Assembly: GCF_035938995.1 (NCBI RefSeq)
Contig: NZ_DASZGI010000166.1
Coordinates: 4,147 to 68,146, forward strand
Origin: DASZGI01 sp035938995
Lineage (GTDB): Bacteria > Actinomycetota > Actinomycetes > Streptomycetales > Catenulisporaceae
DNA length: 64,000 bases
Direction of reading: 5' to 3'
Shown: positions 25,516 through 34,159 of the stretch, piece after piece
Layout of the letters: each line of letters opens with the position of its first letter
How positions within the stretch are numbered: position 1 is the stretch's first letter
Made by a program: the position numbers and the translations under genes
Notes under the pieces: model-generated
The model's database searches: none
What the model saw: only the letters and a program-made list of their open reading frames with translations
Told to the model about the DNA's origin: nothing

Positions 25516-26721
25516 TCAGCCGGCGTGGTTCCCTTGCAGCCATTCGTTCATGATCAGGAACGCGCCCAGGCCGTGGAAGTCGTTGGTCGCCCGCGGCCGG
25601 GACAGGTAGTAGGACAGGTCGCCGACGTTGGTGCCGATGCAGATGTTCTTGATGTCGGTCAGCCCGCCCGAGCCGAGTGAAACCTCCGCCATGACGCCCT
25701 GCTCGCCGCGGGTAGCGACGGACTCGTCGGCGGCCGAGACGTAGCCGAGCGAGACCGACTTGGCGACGATGAAGGTGTACATCGAGGAGCACGACGTCTC
25801 GGTCCAGTCCGAGGACAGGCTCCCCTTGTCCACGACCTGGAACCACCGGCCGGTCGCCGGGTCCTGATAGTGCGCGATCGCCGCGACCAGGTTGCGCACC
25901 GTGGCGAGGATCGCCGGCCGGTGCGGGTCGGCGGCCGGCAGTGCGTCGAGCGTGGCGAGCGACGCCATGCCGTACCAGCCGATCGAGCGGCACCAGAACT
26001 GCGAGGAGTGGTGCGTCGCCGGATCGGCCCAGCTGATCGGGTTGAGCGAGTAGGCGTGGTAGAGCAGCCCGGTCGGGCTCTCCAGGTGGCTGCCGTAGAC
26101 GGTGATCTGCTTGGCGGCCTCGCTGTCGGCGTACGCCGAGTCGTTGTACGCGGCGCCGTAGCGCAGCAGGAAGGGCACGACCATGTACGTGCCGTCCAGC
26201 CACAGTTGGTTGGTCAGGCCCGTGGCGTGCCAGAACCCTCCGTCGGGTGTGCGGGGGTAGGTGTTGAGGCGGTTGCGGATCTGCGCGGCCGCGGTGGCGT
26301 ACTTGGCCTGTCCGGTCTGCTGGTTGAGCAGGATCAGCAGGTTGCCCGCCTGCATGCTGTCGAGGCTGTTGAAGCTGTTGGAGATGTGCCCGGACGAGCT
26401 GACGAAGTGGTCCACCCAGCCTTTGATGTACGCCAGGTAGCTCGGGTCGTGGGTGCGCTGGTAGACCAGGTCGGTCCCGTAGAGGAAGAGGCCGACCTGG
26501 TAGCCCCAGCCGCCGAGCTTCGTCGGGTCGGGGAAGCGCTTCATCGTGGAGTCGACGACGGCGCGCGACCAGTCGGTGGCGGGAGCGGCGGCCGCGACCG
26601 GGGCGGTCCGCGCCGTGGCGGTCGTGGCCGCGGCGGCGTTCGGCCCGGCGGTCAGGCCGAGGCCGAGCAGCGTCGCGAGGGCGGTCAGTGCGGCGGTGAT
26701 GCCGAGGTGACGGCGCGTCAT
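25516..26721 (-). CDS. Secreted GH105-type unsaturated rhamnogalacturonyl hydrolase
   Basis: This 401-aa protein has a signal peptide and a long Ala/Thr linker, then an (alpha/alpha)6-barrel. WGYQVGLFLYG, LDGTYMVVPFLLRYG, WCRSIGWYGMA, GRWFQVVDKG and WTETSCSSMYTFIVA match the YteR/YesR family, which removes unsaturated galacturonic acid from the end of pectin fragments made by lyases. Most such enzymes are cytoplasmic; here a signal peptide is clear, so the fragments would be trimmed outside. It lies in the minus-strand set with a lyase-like protein upstream. Confidence 0.83.
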   Translation of the reverse strand: MTRRHLGITAALTALATLLGLGLTAGPNAAAATTATARTAPVAAAAPATDWSRAVVDSTMKRFPDPTKLGGWGYQVGLFLYGTDLVYQRTHDPSYLAYIKGWVDHFVSSSGHISNSFNSLDSMQAGNLLILLNQQTGQAKYATAAAQIRNRLNTYPRTPDGGFWHATGLTNQLWLDGTYMVVPFLLRYGAAYNDSAYADSEAAKQITVYGSHLESPTGLLYHAYSLNPISWADPATHHSSQFWCRSIGWYGMASLATLDALPAADPHRPAILATVRNLVAAIAHYQDPATGRWFQVVDKGSLSSDWTETSCSSMYTFIVAKSVSLGYVSAADESVATRGEQGVMAEVSLGSGGLTDIKNICIGTNVGDLSYYLSRPRATNDFHGLGAFLIMNEWLQGNHAG

Positions 26722-26751
26722 GGGATTCTCCGTGGCGGCGGGGGATGCGGC

Positions 26752-27450
26752 TCACTGTCGCCAGAGCTCGATGTTCTTGAAGTGGGTCTCCGACTTGGCG
26801 CCGGAGAGGTTGTAGACGCCGTTCTTGAAGTAGAACTGCGTGCCGGCGCTCTTGGTGTAGTGCGTGGTGAGCGCCAGGGTGTTGTTCACCCAGATCTGCA
26901 CCAGGTGGCTGGTCGGGTTGTACGCGGCAGCGAGGTGGAACCAGGACCCGACGATGTTCCTCGCCAGCAGGGTATTGACGCTGTTGTAGAGGTTGCCGTT
27001 CTTGGTCTGGATGTAGATCGCTTCGCCCTGGCCGTTGACGTGGACCTGCATGATGCAGGTGCCGGTCGTGCCGGGGTCGATTTCGACGTCCGCCTCCCAC
27101 AGGTGCTCGCCGCTGGACCAGTTAGTGTTCCAGCGCAGCTCCGTGCGCGCGCCGGTGGAGCTGCCCGGCGAGAACGGCTTGTCGCCCTTCAGAATCCACG
27201 TGTTGTACACGCCGCCGGTGATCGAGAAGCGCGCCGATTCCGGCAGGTTGTACGGGCTCTGAACCTTGTAGGTGTCGGTGTACTGCGTCAGCCCGGCCGT
27301 TGGGCCGGCGGGCGACGCGGCCGTGTTGGCGTGGCTTCCGGTCGTGGCCGTGGCGGACTGCGCCACGGCGACACCCGCGACGCCGCCGGCCGCCAGGGCG
27401 CCGGCCAGTATCGCGGCCCTGATTCGATAACCGTGTATCAACATTGACAC
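26752..27450 (-). CDS. Secreted concanavalin-like protein, possibly a polysaccharide lyase
   Basis: This 232-aa protein starts with a signal peptide (RAAILAGALAAGGVAGVAVA). The mature part looks like a beta-jelly-roll: ARTELRW, GEHLWEADVEIDPG, IMQVHVNG and EAIYIQTKNGNLY. The R-T-E-L-R and Q-x-H patterns recall alginate/glucuronan lyases (PL7/PL20-like), which fits a pectin locus, but I cannot place it in one family. I prefer GTG 27450 because GGAGG lies 9 nt before it; ATG 27444 is six bases further on. Confidence 0.65.
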   Translation of the reverse strand: MSMLIHGYRIRAAILAGALAAGGVAGVAVAQSATATTGSHANTAASPAGPTAGLTQYTDTYKVQSPYNLPESARFSITGGVYNTWILKGDKPFSPGSSTGARTELRWNTNWSSGEHLWEADVEIDPGTTGTCIMQVHVNGQGEAIYIQTKNGNLYNSVNTLLARNIVGSWFHLAAAYNPTSHLVQIWVNNTLALTTHYTKSAGTQFYFKNGVYNLSGAKSETHFKNIELWRQ

Positions 27451-27493
27451 TGCCGTATTCCTCCGGTCGGTGGGTGGTACGTGCACGACTCGG

Positions 27494-27524
27494 GGCGCTC
27501 ACATGGCGGGTGCGAGCGCCCCGG
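27494..27524 (-). terminator. Hairpin terminator after the beta-helix gene
   Basis: GGGGCGCTC and GAGCGCCCC form a 9-bp perfect stem with a 13-nt loop immediately downstream of the minus-strand beta-helix gene, closing the GH28-GH27-beta-helix operon. Confidence 0.65.
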
Positions 27525-27532
27525 CGTCCTGG

Positions 27533-29548
27533 TCAGCGCGCCGGCTGCCAGCTCAGGATCGAGCGGAACCCGGACTCGAGCCCCGCGTTCGCGGTGATGC
27601 TCGACGGGATCTGGCTCGCGCTCGTGATGTTCGTGTTGTTCTTGATGAGCACGGCCTTGGCGTTGTACGGCGCCGGGCCGTTGGTCCAGAAGTTGCCCTC
27701 GATGTCCAGCGGGTCGTACGTGCCGTTGTTGAGGGTGTAGTTGGTGTGCTTGCTGCCCCACACGGTGGCGGCGATGTTGTACTCGCCGTTGCCGGTGATC
27801 GTGATGTAGCTCGAGCCGTTGTCGGTGTAGATGCCGTGGCCGGTCGGGCTGACCTGGTCGTGCACGAGCGTGCCGGTGATGTGCTCGCCGGTGGTGAGCG
27901 AGCTGCCGGTGATGCCGTTGGTGTAGATCGCGCCGCCGTCGGCGAGCACTGACATGTGGTTGAAGATGAGGTTGTCGGAGAACAGGTTGTGGTTGGAGTA
28001 GTTCGGCTCCGCCGGCAGCTTCACCTTGTCCGGCCAGCCGCCCCAGCCCACCGAGATGCCGGTGTACGGCAGGTGGTCGAGCTGGTTGTGCGCGACGGTG
28101 GCGCTCTCGACGTATCCGATGTCGATCGCCACGCCGCCCTGGTACTCGACCGAGGTGTTGTAGAAGTGGTTGTCGGCGATGGTGTCGCCGCTGGTGTGCT
28201 GAGCCGCGTTCGCCGGCTCGTTTACGTCCACACCGCCGAGGTCCACGCCGTTGCCGGAGATGTCGGTAAACACGCAGCCGGTGATCGTGTCGCTCTGTGA
28301 GCCGTCGCCGAGGTCGAGCCCCGCCGCGCCGAGGTGGACGAAGTAGTCGTGGTCGAACGTGACGTCGCGGTCGTAGGCGAGCGAGACGTTGCCCGGCATC
28401 TTGGTCCAGTTGCCGTAGGGGCAGCTCCCGCCGGGCACGAAGGTGCACAGGCCCTGTGCCGCGTAGCCGTGCGTGCCGGTGATCGTGTACGTGGCCTGAA
28501 TCTCCGAGAAGCCCTCGGGAGAGCTGGTGTCGGTGTCGGTCGCGTACGAGAACTGCAGGCCGCGGAACGCGATATCGTGCACTGCCGCGATCTGCGTGCC
28601 GACCGCCGTCAGCAGCGTCGGCAGCGCCGCGGCCTCGACGTCCTCGCTCTGCAGGTTCTCGCCGGAGCGCGGGATGTAGTACACCTGGTGCGCGGTCGGA
28701 TCGAGGTACCAGTGCCCGGTGGTCAGCAACTCGTAGGCGTTCTCCACCGAGGTCGGCGACTCGGTGATCGACTGGCGGCCGACCAGTTCGTAGGTGCGGC
28801 CCGAGCCGTCGGTGCGCAGGACCCGCTTGGTGGAGTTGTTCCAACAGGGCTGCGCCATCGTGATCGTCGTGGAGCTGATCGAGGCGACCGGGCAGCGCGG
28901 CTCGGTCCACGCGCCCAGGCCGCCCTTGTAGACGAATTCGATGCCTGACGGATTGCGCCAGCCGGCCATCGGATCGCCGGACGCCGTCGTGTAGCCGGTC
29001 GAGGTCTGAGTCACCTTCACCGGCAGGCTGCCGGTCGCGCGCGGCGCGCGGGTGCCGTCGACGTACAGCTGGCGGGTCGCCAGCGAGGACGGCGCGGGGG
29101 CCGACCAGATGTTCTTGCCCGCGTCGGCCACCTTCCAGCCGGTGATCGGCACGCCGCCGCTGATCACCGGGAACGTGCCGGGTTCCGCCTGCCAGGTGAC
29201 CGGAGCGCCGGGGCTGCCGGAGTCCGCCGGGGTGAGTGTCAGCGGGCTGCTGAGCTGGTAGTCGCCGCCGGCCAGGTTGACGGTGACCGGTGCGCTCGAG
29301 CCGAGCGCGCCGCGCACCGCGGTCTGCGCGCGTGCGAGCGTTGCGAAGGGGCTTGCGGCGCTCGTTCCCGAGTTGCCGTCGCTCCCGGTCGGGGAGACGT
29401 AGAAGTTGACCGTCGTCGCCGCCTGCGCGGTGAGCGCCGGAAGCGCGGTCAACGCGCCCGATGCACCGAGGGCAGCCGCGGCGAGCCAGATCCCCTTCCC
29501 ACTCTTCCTGCTAATGCGTGCCGATCTCGCCACGGTTGGCCCTCTCAT
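27533..29548 (-). CDS. Large secreted right-handed beta-helix protein
   Basis: This 671-aa protein has an N-terminal signal region, then VNFYVSPTGSDGNSGTSAASPFATLARAQ, a typical start of DUF1565/parallel beta-helix carbohydrate-active proteins. Many rungs with N- and D-rich turns follow (DRDVTFDHDYFVHLGAAGLDLGDG, ISGNGVDLGGV, HGIYTDNGSSYITITGNG). No single family's catalytic residues are certain; lyases, GH110/GH120-like hydrolases and binding proteins share this form. The ATG shares ATGA with the GH27 stop, so it is co-translated with that enzyme. Confidence 0.8.
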   Translation of the reverse strand: MRGPTVARSARISRKSGKGIWLAAAALGASGALTALPALTAQAATTVNFYVSPTGSDGNSGTSAASPFATLARAQTAVRGALGSSAPVTVNLAGGDYQLSSPLTLTPADSGSPGAPVTWQAEPGTFPVISGGVPITGWKVADAGKNIWSAPAPSSLATRQLYVDGTRAPRATGSLPVKVTQTSTGYTTASGDPMAGWRNPSGIEFVYKGGLGAWTEPRCPVASISSTTITMAQPCWNNSTKRVLRTDGSGRTYELVGRQSITESPTSVENAYELLTTGHWYLDPTAHQVYYIPRSGENLQSEDVEAAALPTLLTAVGTQIAAVHDIAFRGLQFSYATDTDTSSPEGFSEIQATYTITGTHGYAAQGLCTFVPGGSCPYGNWTKMPGNVSLAYDRDVTFDHDYFVHLGAAGLDLGDGSQSDTITGCVFTDISGNGVDLGGVDVNEPANAAQHTSGDTIADNHFYNTSVEYQGGVAIDIGYVESATVAHNQLDHLPYTGISVGWGGWPDKVKLPAEPNYSNHNLFSDNLIFNHMSVLADGGAIYTNGITGSSLTTGEHITGTLVHDQVSPTGHGIYTDNGSSYITITGNGEYNIAATVWGSKHTNYTLNNGTYDPLDIEGNFWTNGPAPYNAKAVLIKNNTNITSASQIPSSITANAGLESGFRSILSWQPAR

Positions 29549-30804
29549 GACGCGCTCGCCGGGTGGATGCGGAGCAGGACCGTGCCGTGTGAGGGCACGG
29601 TGACCGTCCACGACGAGCTGGTGGTATTCGTCGTCTTATGCGCCCACAGATCCCTGAGGGTGTAGCTGCTGGCCGCGCCGAGGCCGACCGCGCTCGCCGA
29701 GGTGGAGATCGGCGCGCTCGCCCCGGTCTCGTTGAAGAAGGCCACCGCGACGTCTCCGCCGGACAGGCGCTTGGCCAGCACGCGCAGGCCGCCCTTGTCG
29801 CTGATCTGCACTCCCTGCACGCCGAGCGGGTCCTGGTCGACCGCGATCACCTCGGTGTTGCCGAGGACGTCAAGGGTCTGCGTCGTGGCGGAGGCCAGCT
29901 TGGTGCCGATCAGCAGCGGCGCGGCCATCTCCGCCCACATGCTGAACTGGGTCTGCGCCTCGGTGGCGCTCAGCCCGGCGTTGCCGACCTCGAGCATGTC
30001 AGGGTCGTTCCACGCACCGGGGCCGGCGTACTTGGCCAGCGGGATGTTCTTGTCGATGTTCGAGTCCAGGCGCGCCCAGTTCGGCTTGACGTCGCCGGTG
30101 GTCCGCCACAGGTTGCCGACCTGCGGCGACCAGTCCTCGGTGTTGATCCCGTTGTCGCCCTTCTGGCAGATGCTGAAGACGATCGCCTGCCCGGTCTTCG
30201 AGCGCGCCGCGGCCAGGCCGTTGCTCATCGCCGTGTAGCGCTGGATGGTGGCCGCGCGGGTGCCCTGTCCGGCCGCCTGGTTGCAGTTGTCGTCCTTGAG
30301 GTAGTCCACGCCCCACTGCGCGAACTCGAGCGCGTCCTGCGCCTCGTGCTGGAAGGAACCCGGGAAACCGTGCGAGCTGCACGTCTTGAGCCCGGAGTCG
30401 TTGTACAGCCCCAGCTTCAGGCCGAGTGAGTGTACGTACGCGGCGGTGCCCGCGATGCCATCGGGGAACTTCGCCGGGTTGGGCACGAGGTTGCCGTGCG
30501 AGTCCCGGCTCGGCTGCGCCCAGCAGTCGTCGATGTTCACGTACTCATATCCGGACTGTTGCAGGGTCTTGCCGTCCGAGAGCACGTGGCCGTGGATGAA
30601 GTCGGCGGTCTGCTTGATGAAGGCCTCGCTCACCCCGCAGCCGACCGCGTTCCAGTCGTTGAACCCCATCGGCGGAGTCAGCGCCAGACCGTTGGCGAGC
30701 GCGTCGGCGGTGCTCTCGTGCGCGACCACTCCCGTCACCGCCGCCGCGACGACCGCGAACGCGGTCAGGGCTCTGGCAGGCAGCCGGTTCGTCAGCGCCT
30801 TCAC
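29545..30804 (-). CDS. Secreted GH27 alpha-galactosidase
   Basis: This 419-aa protein has a signal peptide, LTPPMGFNDWNAVGC, YVNIDDCW, and the nucleophile Asp in VDYLKDDNCN; the acid/base Asp lies in LWRTTGDV. These are textbook GH27 elements, closer to plant and fungal alpha-galactosidases than the GH27 protein at 12887. The C-terminal beta domain ends with SHGTVLLRIHP. The GTG start shares GTGA with the upstream GH28 stop and its own stop shares ATGA with the beta-helix gene, making a three-gene coupled operon. Confidence 0.92.
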   Translation of the reverse strand: MKALTNRLPARALTAFAVVAAAVTGVVAHESTADALANGLALTPPMGFNDWNAVGCGVSEAFIKQTADFIHGHVLSDGKTLQQSGYEYVNIDDCWAQPSRDSHGNLVPNPAKFPDGIAGTAAYVHSLGLKLGLYNDSGLKTCSSHGFPGSFQHEAQDALEFAQWGVDYLKDDNCNQAAGQGTRAATIQRYTAMSNGLAAARSKTGQAIVFSICQKGDNGINTEDWSPQVGNLWRTTGDVKPNWARLDSNIDKNIPLAKYAGPGAWNDPDMLEVGNAGLSATEAQTQFSMWAEMAAPLLIGTKLASATTQTLDVLGNTEVIAVDQDPLGVQGVQISDKGGLRVLAKRLSGGDVAVAFFNETGASAPISTSASAVGLGAASSYTLRDLWAHKTTNTTSSSWTVTVPSHGTVLLRIHPASAS

Positions 30805-32303
30805 TTCGTCACCGTCTTGCCGTTGATCGTCACGTTGCTGAACGCGATGCCGGTGACGTGGCTCATCACGTCCGCGCCGTGCGAGATGTTGGTGAACGTG
30901 CAGTTCGAGGCGGTGATCCCGTGCACCGGGTCGCTGCTCAGGCCGGTGACGTCGAAGGCGTACGGCGCGGTGTGCCCGGTCGAGTTGGTCACCGAGAAAC
31001 CGCCGAAGTCCGGCGCGAACGAGCCGGTCTGGCCGTTGTAGGTCATCGTGACGAAGGCGAACGCGCCCTTCTGGTTCGACGCGGTGATGCTGTCGAGGTT
31101 GATGTTGGTCGCGTAGCCGCCGCGCTGCGTGTTCGACTTCACGTACAGCGCGTAGCGCGTCGGGTTCGCCACGATCTTGTAGGCGTAGACGTTGCGGATG
31201 CCGCCGGTCAGCTCGCTGCCGCAGCTCACCGCGCCCCACGGGCCGCTCATGTGGCAGCCCACGATGACGATGTTCTGCGACGGCGTGTTGATCCGGCGCC
31301 CGTCGGCGTCCCGGCCGGACTTGATCGCGATGTTGTCGTCGCCCGCGCCGAGTGTGCAGTTCTGGATCACCACGTGGTCGCAGCACTCGGGGTCGCAGCC
31401 GTCGGTGTTCGAGTTCGTCGCCGAGGTGGTCACCGAGTCGATCGTCACGTTCGTGCTCAGCGTCGGGTGCAGCTGCCAGAACCGCGAGTTGTGCAGGGCC
31501 ACGCCCTGGATCAGCACCGTGTCACACGCGTAGGGCTCGACGAAGGTGGAGCGCATCTGGTGCCCCGAGCTCGGCACGATCCGCTGCTCAGGCGGCACGC
31601 CCTTGACCACCAGCGTCTCCAGGTACGCACGGTCGGAGCCCACGTTCCACGGCGCGGTGCCCGACGCGTCCAGCGTGCCGGAGCCGGTCAGCGCGATGTT
31701 CGAGGCGCCGTGCGCGTAGATCATCGGCGAGCGGTTCATGCACTCGATGCCCTCGTACCGGGTGAGCACGAGCGGGAACTTGGTGGCGTCGCCGCTGAAC
31801 TTGAGCGTCGCGCCGCCCGCCAGGTTCAGGTCGACGTTGCTCAGCAGCCTGATCGCGCCGGTCAGGTAGGTGCCCGCCGGGACGGTGACGTGGCCGCCGC
31901 CCGCCGCGTTGCACGCCGCGATGGCCTTGGCGAACGCGGCGGTGTTGTCGGTCGTGCCGTTGCCCACGGCGCCGTACGAGGTCACCGGGAAGGTCGCGGT
32001 CGGGAACGCGGGCAGCTTCGTGCTCGCGACGATGGCGTTGGCCGCCGGCCACGGCAGAGTCGGCACGGCCGAGGTGCGCAGCTGCGTGACCCGCCCGGCC
32101 AGCAGCCTGCCGGGCGCGGCGGTCGTGCGCGGCAGGCCGGCCGCCTGCGCGCCGACCGCGCCGGCCAGGGAGGCGGCGGCCGCGCCGCCGAGCACGGCTG
32201 CGCCCCCGGCCAGCAGGCCGCGCCGGCTGACGGACGGACGGCTGACGGCGGACCGGCCGCCTTCTTCGGAGCCCTCGTCGGAACGATCGGGCTTACTGCT
32301 CAT
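30801..32303 (-). CDS. Tat-exported GH28 polygalacturonase-like enzyme
   Basis: This 500-aa protein begins with about 20 polar residues and then SRRGLLAGGAAVLGG, a twin-arginine signal. The mature beta-helix shows SYGAVGNGTTDNTAAFAKAI, NTDGCDPECC and GAGDDNIAIKSG, the conserved aspartates of GH28, and WGAVSCGSE where the G-H-G motif is usual; the histidine is therefore altered, as in some exo-acting bacterial members. It hydrolyses galacturonan or rhamnogalacturonan. It is the first gene of the minus-strand operon and is divergent from another GH28-like gene across a shared regulatory region. Confidence 0.88.
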   Translation of the reverse strand: MSSKPDRSDEGSEEGGRSAVSRPSVSRRGLLAGGAAVLGGAAAASLAGAVGAQAAGLPRTTAAPGRLLAGRVTQLRTSAVPTLPWPAANAIVASTKLPAFPTATFPVTSYGAVGNGTTDNTAAFAKAIAACNAAGGGHVTVPAGTYLTGAIRLLSNVDLNLAGGATLKFSGDATKFPLVLTRYEGIECMNRSPMIYAHGASNIALTGSGTLDASGTAPWNVGSDRAYLETLVVKGVPPEQRIVPSSGHQMRSTFVEPYACDTVLIQGVALHNSRFWQLHPTLSTNVTIDSVTTSATNSNTDGCDPECCDHVVIQNCTLGAGDDNIAIKSGRDADGRRINTPSQNIVIVGCHMSGPWGAVSCGSELTGGIRNVYAYKIVANPTRYALYVKSNTQRGGYATNINLDSITASNQKGAFAFVTMTYNGQTGSFAPDFGGFSVTNSTGHTAPYAFDVTGLSSDPVHGITASNCTFTNISHGADVMSHVTGIAFSNVTINGKTVTK

Positions 32304-32409
32304 GGGTGTCCTGCCTAAGGAAGTGGGTGAGGGGTAGGCGCACAACGCCCGATTACGGGCGGATTTCGACACTCGGGTGAGAGGTCTACACCTCTGTTCC
32401 GCAACCGGT

Positions 32410-32432
32410 CAAGAATTCATCCGATGTTTCAG
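32410..32432 (+). promoter_or_regulatory. Shared operator-like element, site C (divergent GH28 genes)
   Basis: CAAGAATTCATCCGATGTTT followed by CAG matches site A (reverse strand) at almost every position and site B in the core. It lies between the two divergent GH28 genes, 107 bp from one start and about 170 bp from the other. Confidence 0.6.
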
Positions 32433-32564
32433 CTTGTTACAGTCACTGATTCATCAGACATGCCGTCGTGGCAGCTCAGTCGGCACGCCTGGATTTGCGC
32501 CGCCGACCGGTGAATCAACACTCTTTGACCTCAGCCGCAACCTGGCGTACACCAAGCGCGATGT

Positions 32565-32572
32565 AAACGTTT
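32565..32572. promoter_or_regulatory. AAACGTTT palindrome before the plus-strand GH28 gene
   Basis: This CG-centred palindrome, 27 bp before the GTG start, has the form typical of LacI-family operators, and a LacI-family gene lies two genes away on the same strand. The offset outer arms GATG and CATC add partial symmetry. Confidence 0.4.
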
Positions 32573-32598
32573 GCGCATCCCGAAGGGAAGCACCCACC

Positions 32599-34092
32599 GT
32601 GAAACGTACGCGCATCACTCTCGCCGCGGTCGCCGCGCTCGGCACCGCGGGCGCTCTCCTGGCCGCCCCGGCGCAGGCCGCATTCGCCTCAGGGCATGCC
32701 GCGCCGCAGGTCTTCAACGTCAAGTCCTTCGGCGCGACCGGCAACGGCAAGACCATCGACACCCCGGCGATCAACAAGGCCATCGCTGCCGCGAGCGCGG
32801 CGGCGGGCGGCGGGGTGGTCGAGTTCCCGTCCGGCACCTACGAGTCGGTCTCGATCCACCTGATGAGCAACGTCGACCTGCAACTCGATGCCGGCGCCAC
32901 CATCAGGGCCGCGTCGAGCGGCTTCGACGCGGCGGAGCCGAACTCCTTCTCGCAGTATCAGGACTTCGGCCACAGCCACTTCCACGACGCGCTGATCTGG
33001 GGCGAGCACCTGACCAACGTCGCCTTCACCGGCTCGGGCACCATCGACGGCGCTGGCCACCTGAAGACCGGCAGCATCAGCTCCGGTCAGGCCGACAAGG
33101 CGGTATCCCTCGCCATCGTCAACGGCCTGACCTTCTCCGGCATCACCATCAAGAACGGCGGCCACTTCGGCATCCTGCTCAACGGCGGTAACAACGTCAC
33201 GGTCGACCACCTGACCATCTCGACCGCCTCGAACCGCGACGGCTTCAACGTGATCAACACCGCGAACATGACGGTGACCGCGAGCAACATCGCCTCCAGC
33301 GACGACGCGCTGGTGTTCAAGAGCGACTTCGCGCTCGGCCGCACCTTCCCGAGCACGAACATCAACGTCAGCAACACCACGGTCTCCTCGACCGGCAACA
33401 ACGCGTTGCAGTTCGGCTCGGAGACCTGCGGCGACTTCAGTAACGTGCACTTCTCGAACATCACGATCAACTCCGCCGGCAAAGCCGGCATCGGGATCGT
33501 ATCGATGGACGGCGCGCACATCTCCGACATCAGCTACGACCACATCACGATGACGCACGCGGCGACGCCCATCTTCATCAAGATCGGCGACCGCGGACGC
33601 TGCCCCGGCCACCCCGGCGCCGGCACGATCAGCGGCGTCACCATCAGCAACGTGACCGGCACCGGCCTGAGTGACGGCGGCTCGTACACCAGCACCATCA
33701 CCGGGCTGCCCGGACACCCGGTCACCGGCGTGACCATCTCCAACGTGAAGCTGACGGTCCCCGGCGGCGACCCCGCCTCGGACGCGAGCATCAACCCGCC
33801 CGAGGCGCCCACGACCTACACGCCGAAGGACTACGGCACGCGGCCGTCGTACGGCTGGTGGCTGCGGCACGTCGGGAACATCTCGTTCCAGAACGACCAG
33901 GTGGGCTTCACCAGCAACGACGGGCGTCCCGCCTTCCAGACCACTGACGGATCGGCCGTCTCCCTCAATAATGTCGTGGTGGAGCGGGGCACGGGCAGCC
34001 CGTACGACGTGGGGTTCTTCTCGTCGAGCGGGCAGAGCGTGACCGGCAGTACCACCACCACCGGCGCGCCCGTGCGCGTCAAGACCGGCTGA
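32599..34092 (+). CDS. Secreted GH28-like beta-helix protein
   Basis: This 497-aa protein from GTG 32599 has the signal peptide VKRTRITLAAVAALGTAGALLAA. The helix begins VFNVKSFGATGNGKTIDTPAINKAI, the pectate-lyase-3/GH28 start, and continues SNRDGFNVINT and SSDDALVFKSDFALG in place of NTDG and GAGDD, so only some canonical aspartates are kept. A cysteine-containing segment (GDRGRCPGHPGAG) follows. It may act on rhamnogalacturonan or another pectic chain. The start was chosen because a signal peptide follows directly and AAGGGAAG precedes it. Confidence 0.82.
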   Translation: MKRTRITLAAVAALGTAGALLAAPAQAAFASGHAAPQVFNVKSFGATGNGKTIDTPAINKAIAAASAAAGGGVVEFPSGTYESVSIHLMSNVDLQLDAGATIRAASSGFDAAEPNSFSQYQDFGHSHFHDALIWGEHLTNVAFTGSGTIDGAGHLKTGSISSGQADKAVSLAIVNGLTFSGITIKNGGHFGILLNGGNNVTVDHLTISTASNRDGFNVINTANMTVTASNIASSDDALVFKSDFALGRTFPSTNINVSNTTVSSTGNNALQFGSETCGDFSNVHFSNITINSAGKAGIGIVSMDGAHISDISYDHITMTHAATPIFIKIGDRGRCPGHPGAGTISGVTISNVTGTGLSDGGSYTSTITGLPGHPVTGVTISNVKLTVPGGDPASDASINPPEAPTTYTPKDYGTRPSYGWWLRHVGNISFQNDQVGFTSNDGRPAFQTTDGSAVSLNNVVVERGTGSPYDVGFFSSSGQSVTGSTTTTGAPVRVKTG

Positions 34093-34159
34093 CCGGCGAC
34101 CGGCCGACTGCGACTAGGGCTGGGATCCCGTGCCCCGTGAACGAGGAGGCAGGCGCGCG

